61,500 nucleotides of DNA from Luteolibacter pohnpeiensis. GTDB taxonomy: Bacteria; Verrucomicrobiota; Verrucomicrobiia; Verrucomicrobiales; Akkermansiaceae. Below are positions 55,287-61,500 of the stretch, piece after piece. The translations under genes were made by a program, and so were the position numbers. The notes beneath the pieces are model-generated. The model had not been told where the DNA came from, did not search any database, and saw only the letters and a program-made list of their open reading frames with translations. Numbering within the stretch: position 1 is the stretch's first letter; each line of letters begins with the position of its first letter. The DNA is taken from assembly GCF_016595435.1 (NCBI RefSeq), contig NZ_JAENIJ010000026.1, forward strand, positions 1 to 61,500. Direction: 5' to 3'.

Positions 55287-55670
55287 TCAATCCGAATCTT
55301 GCGTTTCAGACTGTGATGCGACCCGTTCCCGCACCAATTTCACTGCAACACATTCCGTATCAGGAAGAATGTGTTTTTCGATTTCGACAAAAACTTTATC
55401 CAACGGATAAGCGTTCAACAAGTGATCCGCGATTTCGACGGCCAGTGACTCGATCAGCCGACGTGGTTTCGCCGCAGAAAGCGAAGCAATGTCCACTGCC
55501 ACGGCATGGTAATCGACCGTTCGGGTAATGTCATCGGCGAGGTCGTCGAATCCATGAATGGGTGTCAGCCGAAGCGTGATCCAAAGGGTCTGTGGCTGGG
55601 CCCGCTCCTCATCCGGCACCCCGATATGGGTGCTGACCCGCAGCCGACGAATGATGATGGTATCTCTCAT
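55287..55670 (-). CDS. folB: Dihydroneopterin aldolase
   Basis: FolB converts dihydroneopterin to hydroxymethyl-dihydropterin and glycolaldehyde in folate synthesis. The 127-residue protein has the usual length and residues: Glu21 in THIGVPDEERAQPQ, Tyr54 in TVDYHAVAVDI, Glu74 in RLIESLAVEIAD for pterin binding, and the catalytic Lys99 in KVFVEIEKH. Its ATG overlaps the stop of the HAD-Nudix gene (ATGA), so the two are translationally coupled. No other folate gene is in the window. Confidence 0.92.
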   Translation of the reverse strand: MRDTIIIRRLRVSTHIGVPDEERAQPQTLWITLRLTPIHGFDDLADDITRTVDYHAVAVDIASLSAAKPRRLIESLAVEIADHLLNAYPLDKVFVEIEKHILPDTECVAVKLVRERVASQSETQDSD

Positions 55671-56713
55671 GACAGTGGGATGCGCTGGTTGTCGACCACA
55701 TCCTGCAACAGCACGCGCGTCGGTTCATTCAAATCCAAGTCAAAGGCATCCGCGAGTGGCAGCCATCGGAAATGCTCAGCTTCCTCATTGAGCACCACCT
55801 CACGCGATGTCGCGAGAGCGGTGTAATTGAGCAACACAAAGTGCTCGGGGCGGAGAAATTCCGGCGAGTTGATGCAATCCTGGACCAAGGCGAAGCGGAT
55901 GTCGGAAATTTCCAGTCCCGTTTCTTCGCGCATTTCCCGCCGCAAGGCCTGTTCCGCCGGTTCGCCGTGTTCGACCTTTCCGCCAGGGATTCCCCAGCGA
56001 TCGCCCCACTTGTGGGTTTGGATCATCAGCACCTGGCCAGCGCCATCATGGACCAAGCCGCCCACGGTGATGATCGGCCGTTTGGGCGGGTAGCGGCGAT
56101 CCATCAATTTCATCAAAACGCTCAAATCCGGCACGGTTAGATCCGGCTTCACCGTAGCCAGAATCTCCGGATCTTGATAGCCGGTCAGCACGGCGATCGA
56201 AGAGATGCCACCATGCCGGGCGGTTTCAATATCGTGAGTCATGTCACCGACAAACGCAGTTTCTGTCGGATTGAGGTGGTGGGTTTCCAAAATCTGATGG
56301 ATCAGCTCCCGCTTATCGATCACCCCCGCATAGGTGGCTTCGAAGTGCTCCGTCAGGCCGAAAAGCTCGAGTTGGCGAGCAAACACCGTGGCATCCATCG
56401 AGCTCAGCACGAAGGTGCGAATGCCCAGCTGCTTGCACCAGTCGAGTTTTTCCCGGGCATGCGGCAGCACCCAAACTGGAGCTTTCGATTCATCGAACGC
56501 CGGGCGGAAATGGGCTTCAAGTTCTTCCAACGCGATCCCGGGAAGCAGTTCCTCGTAAAATTCCCGGTATGGCAGCCGGAATTTGCGCCGGAACTGTTCA
56601 CGATCCATCGGATCCAGCCCGTAGCGGACCAAAACCGCATTGGTGGCATCGATCACTGGTCCCAAATCATCCACCAAGGTGCCGGACCAATCGAAAATCA
56701 GGTTGCGAAACAT
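55667..56713 (-). CDS. HAD hydrolase-Nudix hydrolase fusion
   Basis: From ATG 56713 the product is 348 residues. Residues 1-205 are a HAD phosphatase-like domain: nucleophile Asp8 in FDWSGTLVDD, motif II TFVLSSMD, motif III Lys in VIDKREL and motif IV GDMTHDIETA. Ser10 replaces the usual second Asp of DxDGT. Residues of about 212-345 are a Nudix hydrolase with a perfect Nudix box (GGKVEHGEPAEQALRREM then REETGLE). The gene overlaps folB by four bases. Because folate synthesis needs a pyrophosphatase and then a phosphatase on dihydroneopterin triphosphate before FolB, this protein may perform both steps; that is inference. Confidence 0.88.
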   Translation of the reverse strand: MFRNLIFDWSGTLVDDLGPVIDATNAVLVRYGLDPMDREQFRRKFRLPYREFYEELLPGIALEELEAHFRPAFDESKAPVWVLPHAREKLDWCKQLGIRTFVLSSMDATVFARQLELFGLTEHFEATYAGVIDKRELIHQILETHHLNPTETAFVGDMTHDIETARHGGISSIAVLTGYQDPEILATVKPDLTVPDLSVLMKLMDRRYPPKRPIITVGGLVHDGAGQVLMIQTHKWGDRWGIPGGKVEHGEPAEQALRREMREETGLEISDIRFALVQDCINSPEFLRPEHFVLLNYTALATSREVVLNEEAEHFRWLPLADAFDLDLNEPTRVLLQDVVDNQRIPLS

Positions 56714-56759
56714 GTGTGAAAATTCCTGCCATCCGCTTGCTGCCAAGACCAGCCTGGTT

Positions 56760-57128
56760 TCAGCCGTGGCCAAATTTCACCGAGCGGATCTTGTTGCCGA
56801 GTTGTTCCTGAATGCGCTTGAGCAGCAGCGGCTTCATCTGCTCCAGATGGAAGCGCATGGCGGGCTGAGTGACGCGTAGCACCAAATGGCCACCTTTCAC
56901 AGAGACCGGCTCAGCGTGCTTGGCAATGAATTCACCAGCCAATTCTTTCCAGGCAGCGCGGACTTCATCTTCATGAATGCCGTCCTCGGCACCAGCGGCT
57001 TTCAGGATCGCGCTGACGAATTCCTCCGCCAGGTGCACCCCGGAATTCAAATCGTCCGCTTCATCGCCGCCACGCCACTCGCGCAGAATTTCCTGTCGCA
57101 GCCTGCTGACGGACGGCTTTTTTTTCAT
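56760..57128 (-). CDS. dciA: DciA (DUF721) replicative helicase operator
   Basis: DciA is the ancestral loader or operator of the replicative helicase DnaB in bacteria lacking DnaC or DnaI. The 122-residue protein has the DUF721 pattern: EVRAAWKELAGEFIAKHAEPVSVKGGHLVLRVTQPAMRFHLEQMKPLLLKRIQEQLG and a short basic end. The N-terminal 50 residues are basic and helical. It follows the ferredoxin gene by 20 bases and is followed by the HAD-Nudix gene after 46 bases. Confidence 0.82.
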   Translation of the reverse strand: MKKKPSVSRLRQEILREWRGGDEADDLNSGVHLAEEFVSAILKAAGAEDGIHEDEVRAAWKELAGEFIAKHAEPVSVKGGHLVLRVTQPAMRFHLEQMKPLLLKRIQEQLGNKIRSVKFGHG

Positions 57129-57148
57129 GGATGCAGGCTTCGGCTCGG

Positions 57149-57379
57149 TCAGCCGTCTTCGCCGATCGCTTCGACCGGGCAGCCTTCCATCGCTTCGCGG
57201 CAGAGTTCTTCCTCTTCTTCGTTTGCTGGTTGTTTGAAAACGAATGAGTAACCTTCGTCGTCCGCCCGCGTGAAGTTATCCGGAGCGGTTTCGCGGCACA
57301 GGTCGCAATCAATGCACTGGCTATCCACGTAAAATTTGCCGGGCACGTTTTCTATGTTCTTGTCTTCGCGGTCTGCCAT
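57149..57379 (-). CDS. 4Fe-4S ferredoxin
   Basis: From ATG 57379 the product is 76 residues; the frame is open to 57478 but that extension is not ferredoxin-like. Cys22, Cys25 and Cys28 (QCIDCDLCRE) with Cys67 in EGCPVEAI form a single 4Fe-4S cluster site, and Cys60 is an extra residue. The protein is strongly acidic (PANEEEEEL). It belongs to the single-cluster type found in diverse anaerobic and aerobic bacteria. The redox partner is unknown. It opens the minus-strand run towards folB. Confidence 0.88.
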   Translation of the reverse strand: MADREDKNIENVPGKFYVDSQCIDCDLCRETAPDNFTRADDEGYSFVFKQPANEEEEELCREAMEGCPVEAIGEDG

Positions 57380-57516
57380 GCTGGATTGGGTAATCTCTCG
57401 CCACTTGGTTGCATGCACCGGGCCAAGCTTGCAACTCGATTTTTCGAGGGAAAGCATGGCGTCTTTCACACTCGCCAAGCCGGACTCGCCTCTCTAAACA
57501 ACCCTCGCCGCTTGTC
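57380..57516. promoter_or_regulatory. Divergent intergenic region between ferredoxin and membrane-protein genes
   Basis: These 137 bases must hold promoters for two divergent transcripts, the ferredoxin-dciA-folB run and the membrane-protein-hemQ run. I see no clear palindrome or -35/-10 pair. Confidence 0.4.
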
Positions 57517-58629
57517 ATGACACCTGATTCTCCCATATCTCCGGAAGGAAAGCCCAGTAAACCACGCCATCGCGCGAACCTGGATAATCTGGCGAAGGAC
57601 ACCACCGAACAGGATCTCTGGGACTTCGGAGATGATGATTCTCCTGTCGAAATGCCGCCCAAAAAGCCGAAAATCGACATTCCTGCCAAGCAGCCGGTTA
57701 CAAAAGCCTCGAAAAAGCAGGAAGAACTTCCCGAACGCCCGGTCCCGCAACTGAAGCCGATCGACGATGAAGAAGAATACGAGGAGGATTTCGCCCTGCC
57801 AGTGGTGTCAGACCCGGAAGAGGCCCCAATTCAAAGGCTTACAGACCCCGCCCAACCGAAGCGCAGCGGCACCAGGATCGATACCAGCCTTTCCTCATTT
57901 GGCAGCATCGACGACGATGACGATTGGGATCTGAATGCCGATGATATCGAAATTCCAGTCCCACCATCTGATTCTGAGGCGGAATCGACAGCCGCGGTCC
58001 CGGATTCCTCGACCGAGACCGGCAACTCAGCTGCCGAAGAGCCCCCTGCTCCCCGTAACGGTGGTGAAAATCGCAAAAAGCCACGGATCAAGATCAACCT
58101 GGCAAAATCCGAACTCATCAGCATCGCCGCCCTGGTGCTGCTTCTCCTTGGAGTCGGAATCTTTTTTTACGCCAACTCACTCAGCAAAATTCCGGCACCA
58201 CCTAAAATCACCACTGCTGATGATTTTCCGATCAAGGGCAAACATTTCACGGCAGTCAAAGCGGACACTTTCTGGCGCAAGCCAGTGGAATCCGGCGACC
58301 ATGCGGATAACGTGCGCCGCGGCACCTTGCTCATCCCGGTGCTCAAACTCAGCACCGAGGGTGGATCCGGCGCCGTTCGTGTGATGTTCCGCGATTCCGA
58401 TGGCAACTCGGTGGGCGATGTCATCTCACGCCAGGTATCCGGCAAAGGTGAGATTGAAATCCCCGCAACCGCCGGATTTGACGAAATGAACATGCACGCA
58501 GCATATCGGACCGGCGACATCGAACCGTGGTTCGTCGAGGTCCACCAGGGTCCATCCGTCAATGCCCCGGGAACTGCCTTTTCCAAACTTTTTGAGATCC
58601 CGATCTCTACCCAGCTTCAAGAAGACTGA
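57517..58629 (+). CDS. Acidic single-pass membrane protein of unknown function
   Basis: From ATG 57517 the product is 370 residues. The first 180 are disordered and strongly acidic with Pro-rich and Asp/Glu clusters (DDEEEYEEDF, SIDDDDDWDLNADDIEIPVP). A basic patch (RKKPRIKIN) precedes one transmembrane helix (LISIAALVLLLLGVGIFFYANS, about residue 205-225). The last 140 residues are a beta-rich extracytoplasmic domain (GTLLIPVLKLSTEGGSGAVRVMFRDSDGNSVG). The orientation is therefore probably N-in. I do not recognise the family. hemQ starts six bases after its stop, so both are co-transcribed. Confidence 0.65.
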   Translation: MTPDSPISPEGKPSKPRHRANLDNLAKDTTEQDLWDFGDDDSPVEMPPKKPKIDIPAKQPVTKASKKQEELPERPVPQLKPIDDEEEYEEDFALPVVSDPEEAPIQRLTDPAQPKRSGTRIDTSLSSFGSIDDDDDWDLNADDIEIPVPPSDSEAESTAAVPDSSTETGNSAAEEPPAPRNGGENRKKPRIKINLAKSELISIAALVLLLLGVGIFFYANSLSKIPAPPKITTADDFPIKGKHFTAVKADTFWRKPVESGDHADNVRRGTLLIPVLKLSTEGGSGAVRVMFRDSDGNSVGDVISRQVSGKGEIEIPATAGFDEMNMHAAYRTGDIEPWFVEVHQGPSVNAPGTAFSKLFEIPISTQLQED

Positions 58630-58635
58630 CTTACC

Positions 58636-59463
58636 ATGCCGAATCCGGAAATCACCCCTGTCGTGCCACGCGAAGGTTGGCACGTTCTGCACCTTTATTA
58701 TCATGTGGACCAAGCCCAGTGGGCCTTGTTCAGCGATGAGGAAAAACGCCAGGCAAAAACCCGCCTGACCGAGCTGGTTCAGGAAATCCGCGCAACTCCG
58801 GATACCCACTTGCTGATCTTTTCCGTCGTCACTCCCAAGGCAGACCTCGGATTCATGCTTCTGACTCCTGACCTTCATGTTGCCAACCAATACGAAAAGC
58901 AGCTTACCCTTTCGCTCGGCCCGGAGATCCTCAGTCCGGCGTATTCCTACCTCTCTCAAACCGAAAGTTCGGAATACACCACCACGCGCGAGCAATACAT
59001 CGCTGACACCCTGATCGGTGAAAAAGGCATGACGGAAGGCACTCCTGAATTTGAGGCTTCCCTCAAAGAATTCGATGACCGGATGGCCCACTACCTCAAG
59101 CACCGCCTCTATCCGGTGCTGCCAGACTGGCCGGTGCTTTGCTTCTACCCCATGTCAAAACGCCGGTCCGGCAACGACAACTGGTATTCGCTCAGCTTCG
59201 AGGAGCGACGCCAGCTCATGGCTGGACACGCCCGGGTCGGCCGCGCCTATTCAGGCCGCATCCTTCAGTTGATCACCGGCTCCACCGGACTTGATGAGCA
59301 TGAATGGGGAGTCACCCTCCTCGCCAAGGACACCATCGACATCAAGGCCATCGTCTATGAAATGCGCTTCGATGAAGTCTCCGCGCGCTACGCAGAGTTC
59401 GGAGATTTCTACATCGGCATGCAGCTGCCACTGGATATTTTATTCCGACGCCTCTGCCTGTGA
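58636..59463 (+). CDS. hemQ: HemQ coproheme decarboxylase (chlorite dismutase family)
   Basis: HemQ makes haem b from coproheme in the coproporphyrin-dependent route. The 275-residue protein has the family segments WHVLHLYYHVDQAQW, YLSQTESSEYTTTREQY and FYPMSKRR. Then come NWYSLSFEERRQLMAGHARVGRAYSGRILQLITGSTGLDEHEWGVTLLA, with the proximal His in MAGHARVG, and the closing FDEVSARYAEFGDFYIG. Gln or Arg in the chlorite dismutase position cannot be judged by eye, but the overall pattern is HemQ. No other haem gene is in the window. The spacing of six bases from the acidic membrane protein suggests an operon. Confidence 0.92.
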   Translation: MPNPEITPVVPREGWHVLHLYYHVDQAQWALFSDEEKRQAKTRLTELVQEIRATPDTHLLIFSVVTPKADLGFMLLTPDLHVANQYEKQLTLSLGPEILSPAYSYLSQTESSEYTTTREQYIADTLIGEKGMTEGTPEFEASLKEFDDRMAHYLKHRLYPVLPDWPVLCFYPMSKRRSGNDNWYSLSFEERRQLMAGHARVGRAYSGRILQLITGSTGLDEHEWGVTLLAKDTIDIKAIVYEMRFDEVSARYAEFGDFYIGMQLPLDILFRRLCL

Positions 59464-59541
59464 CGATTTCCTAACAACTAATTGCCCAATTGCAATTTAA
59501 TGGATTGAAACAGGGTAAGAGGCCATCTAGGTTTCTCCCCG

Positions 59542-60903
59542 ATGAGAGTATTTCTCCCCTTATTGTTCGTTGTTGGCCTCAACGCCTTCACGTTTGCTGA
59601 AGATTCGAAGGAAGATAAAAAAGACCTCCCCCCTCTCGACAAGGAAGTCTTCACCGTTGCGCTCTGGAAGCGATCACTCGAGGACGTCAAAGGACCCGAT
59701 AAGCCGATTGATGAGGAAACCGCTGCCATCATCAAACGGATGAAGGACAGAGGAATCGACTACAAGCCGGACGAAGAAGGCTTCGTCTGGCTCTCCTCCG
59801 CAAAAAATGGACTGCGCGCCAAGCCGGAATCCTTCACCTTGCTGGAACACCCCGTCGGCGAAGTGGTCATCCGGGGCAAGGATTCCAAACCGGTTGATGT
59901 CACCATCTCGCTCTACAATCGGGGCGACGATGGCGAGATCGGCTCCAAGGAATATGTCACTCGGATGAAAATGTGGAATGACCTTTTAGTCGGTCGCCTC
60001 GGTAGCAAAAGAGAGACCATCAATGAAAATGGAGCAGTCCCCATCAAGGGATGGTTGTGGACCGTCGGCGATTCCGCTGTCTATCTCGAGGGTAGTGAAA
60101 ATCGTGCCGAAAAACGCCCGGAGTTCATTCGGCTGCGCTTTGCCTCGATTTCTGCCGCCAAGGACAAAGGGGGCGTGGGACGCCGTGAAAGTTTTGCCAA
60201 TAACGTCACGACGGATGATAAAGGATTCACCTTCATCCACGGCGTTCCCATGGTGGACCAGGGCGAAAAAGGTTACTGCGTGGTGGCTACGGTCGAACGC
60301 GTAGCGCGCTACTACGGAGCCAATATCGATCAACACGAGATGGCTCAAATCGCCGATACCGGTGAGAACGGCACCAATGGTGATGCCATGGAAAAAGCCT
60401 TCCAGCGCATCACGGGCAAAATTCACCTGCGCACCATCAAACTCATCGAATTCGATATGCGCCAGTTGGATAAAGACGTCGTGAGTTACAACCGCGCCGT
60501 CCGCGCTCACAACAAAAGCTCAGACGACGAGGTCAAAGAGTATCCGATTGATCCAGATGATTACTACATCAACCCGCTGCATTTCTGGCATTACGCGGAT
60601 AAGGACATTTTCCGCACCATGAAGGCAGGCCAAAACGGCTACGAGCACTTCAATAGCAAAATCAAAGAGTATGTTGACCAAGGTATCCCGCTTTGCTGGA
60701 CACTCTACCTCGGCATGTTCCCTGAAAAAGGTTTGCCGCAAACTTACGGTGGCCACATGCGCTTGATCATCGGCTATAACGAAAAGACTCACGAAATCTA
60801 CTACACCGATTCGTGGGGCGAAGGCCACGAATGCAAGACCATGCGCGCTGACGAAGCCTATTGCATGACAATGGCGCTCTACTCAATGATGCCAAGCCAG
60901 TAA
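59542..60903 (+). CDS. Exported C39-like papain-fold protein
   Basis: The 453-residue protein starts with a signal peptide (RVFLPLLFVVGLNAFTFAE). Residues 20-220 form a charged region without a clear family. The C-terminal half is a papain-like C39-type domain: Gln241 and Cys246 in VDQGEKGYCVVATVERVARYYG, His405 in GGHMRLIIGYN and Asp423 in YYTDSWGEGHE complete the Gln-Cys-His-Asp set. About 150 residues separate Cys and His, longer than in bacteriocin-processing C39 domains. It would act in the periplasm or outside. It is followed by a strong terminator. An unassigned protein-sorting, toxin or predation role cannot be excluded. Confidence 0.78.
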   Translation: MRVFLPLLFVVGLNAFTFAEDSKEDKKDLPPLDKEVFTVALWKRSLEDVKGPDKPIDEETAAIIKRMKDRGIDYKPDEEGFVWLSSAKNGLRAKPESFTLLEHPVGEVVIRGKDSKPVDVTISLYNRGDDGEIGSKEYVTRMKMWNDLLVGRLGSKRETINENGAVPIKGWLWTVGDSAVYLEGSENRAEKRPEFIRLRFASISAAKDKGGVGRRESFANNVTTDDKGFTFIHGVPMVDQGEKGYCVVATVERVARYYGANIDQHEMAQIADTGENGTNGDAMEKAFQRITGKIHLRTIKLIEFDMRQLDKDVVSYNRAVRAHNKSSDDEVKEYPIDPDDYYINPLHFWHYADKDIFRTMKAGQNGYEHFNSKIKEYVDQGIPLCWTLYLGMFPEKGLPQTYGGHMRLIIGYNEKTHEIYYTDSWGEGHECKTMRADEAYCMTMALYSMMPSQ

Positions 60904-60923
60904 GGCACTCAAAGTCTCAATTC

Positions 60924-60961
60924 AAAAAAGGGGGGAAGGATGAAAATCCTTCCCCTTTTTT
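60924..60961 (+). terminator. Intrinsic terminator after the exported C39-like gene
   Basis: A GGGGAAGGAT arm pairs with ATCCTTCCCC around GAAA; the A run before and the T run after the stem extend it. It starts 20 bases after the stop codon at 60903. Confidence 0.93.
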
Positions 60962-61237
60962 GTCGGCATCAGGGGATCTTATCTCACGAAACCGGTCCGA
61001 ACGAAAAACCCAAAGCTAGGTTAAGAAAATTCCTTCATCCATCGAAATGGTCCGGATACGACTCAGATCCTGATCCAAGAGCAACAGGAACAACTCGGCC
61101 ACTTGGCGGCCGTAAGCAGCAACATTTCAAGTTACCGACTACAGCTCACGTCATTGAATGAACGACTCGTTAGATCGATCGCCGCAGATCTGATCTCTTA
61201 AGGGGTGAACTCAAAAGCATCCCTCCTGGTCCCAAAC
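60962..61237. other. Intergenic region with a possible gene remnant
   Basis: This stretch lies between two terminators and holds no confident gene. One plus-strand frame is open from 61025 to the stop at 61199-61201 and reads like a coiled coil (IQEQQEQLGHLAAVSSN, then LTSLNERLVRSIAADLIS) but has no ATG, GTG or TTG at its beginning. A second frame from 60940 to 61161 lies in the terminator and looks non-coding. Confidence 0.3.
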
Positions 61238-61271
61238 AAAAACGAGCCGGCGGTTTAACCCACCGGCTCGT
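61238..61271 (-). terminator. Intrinsic terminator of the right-edge gene
   Basis: On the minus strand ACGAGCCGG pairs with CCGGCTCGT (arms 61271-61263 and 61250-61242) and is followed by TTTTT. It lies 31 bases beyond the stop codon at 61303-61305. Confidence 0.9.
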
Positions 61272-61302
61272 CTCATCATTGCTTGTTCTTCTGACGCCCC
61301 GG

Positions 61303-61500
61303 TTATTGGCGGGTGGCAGACAAACGCCCGAACCATTTGCCTGCAGCCACTTCCTCTGTCGAAAGGAGGATCGTGACGGTTTCATATCCCACCGAAGGGA
61401 CGTCGGAAGTTATTTCCACATTTCCGGAGGTGGCCGAGGGGATCTCGGTGTCGGTCCAGTTGATGAGGTCCGTGCTGGTTTGCAGGACCTGGGTGGTGGA
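61303..61500 (-). CDS. C-terminal end of an exported protein (5' part outside window)
   Basis: The minus-strand frame ending in TAA at 61303-61305 is open to the right edge and gives at least 65 residues. It reads STTQVLQTSTDLINWTDT, then a beta-rich segment, and finally GKWFGRLSATRQ. A conserved pattern of QxSTDLxxWT followed about 45 residues later by FxRLxAT is common at the end of large secreted verrucomicrobial proteins, where it forms a small beta-sandwich. The rest of the protein cannot be seen. A terminator follows. Confidence 0.75.
   Translation of the reverse strand, partial: STTQVLQTSTDLINWTDTEIPSATSGNVEITSDVPSVGYETVTILLSTEEVAAGKWFGRLSATRQ

Noticed and set aside
55287..55670. Calling the short protein after the HAD-Nudix gene a FolX-type epimerase
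   Set aside because: The active-site Lys and Glu pattern and size fit FolB, and I see nothing that favours FolX.

Overview
The window looks like a chromosomal stretch from a Gram-negative member of the Verrucomicrobiota, most likely Verrucomicrobiales (Luteolibacter/Haloferula-like). The assignment is inferred from gene content and style. There is an outer membrane (a TonB-dependent receptor, a phosphate-type porin, lipoproteins). HPr kinase occurs in a didermic background. There are PA14 and calcium-repeat exported proteins, and a C-terminal wall-type motif (NWT...RLSATRQ) that I associate with this phylum. HemQ-type haem synthesis genes are present, base composition is moderately GC-rich, and almost no genes carry Shine-Dalgarno sequences. 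I see no tRNA, rRNA, insertion sequence, prophage or CRISPR array.

Layout. Positions 1-8837 (minus strand) hold a CHASE2-like membrane protein with a PEPK-repeat tail running off the left edge, an APH-type kinase, an exported protein with a secretin-like tail, and a 1700-residue TPR protein with a papain-like (C39-type) domain inside it. Positions 8983-11634 (plus) hold a lipoprotein and a STAS plus SpoIIE-phosphatase pair. Positions 11762-24111 are the housekeeping core: rplM-rpsI, L-serine dehydratase, an amidase, nusA-infB-rbfA, dnaA-dnaN with a plausible origin region upstream of dnaA, and a sodium/solute symporter. Positions 24232-29895 carry glgB, hprK, a GH67-like barrel protein and an exported protein. 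Positions 29911-33831 carry a large PA14 protein and an HNH nuclease.

Positions 33969-42620 are a complete phosphate module: pstS-pstC-pstA-pstB-pstB-phoU on the minus strand, with a phosphate-type porin divergent from it. Positions 42720-52324 are an iron module built from two facing operons. The plus-strand operon is a TonB receptor, PiuC-type dioxygenase, PepSY-like protein, DUF2271, DUF4198 and ApbE. The minus-strand operon is a PepSY membrane protein, a helical-repeat protein and an FMN-dependent 2-hydroxy-acid oxidase. Each operon begins with a Fur-box-like palindrome.

Positions 52364-57379 are a minus-strand run: ferredoxin, DciA, a HAD-Nudix fusion, FolB, an atypical lactate/malate dehydrogenase and a glycosyltransferase-phosphoesterase fusion. 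Positions 57517-60903 (plus) encode an acidic membrane protein, HemQ and an exported C39-like protein. The 3' end of an exported protein gene lies at the right edge on the minus strand.

The strongest novel hypothesis is the HAD-Nudix fusion overlapping folB. Its two domains match the two enzyme classes needed just before FolB in folate synthesis. Other points worth following are the TPR-C39-TPR giant protein, the glycosyltransferase-phosphoesterase fusion, a promoter plus terminator-like hairpin in the nusA leader, the oxidase inside a Fur-type operon, and an apparently over-represented heptamer TCTAACA/TGTTAGA.
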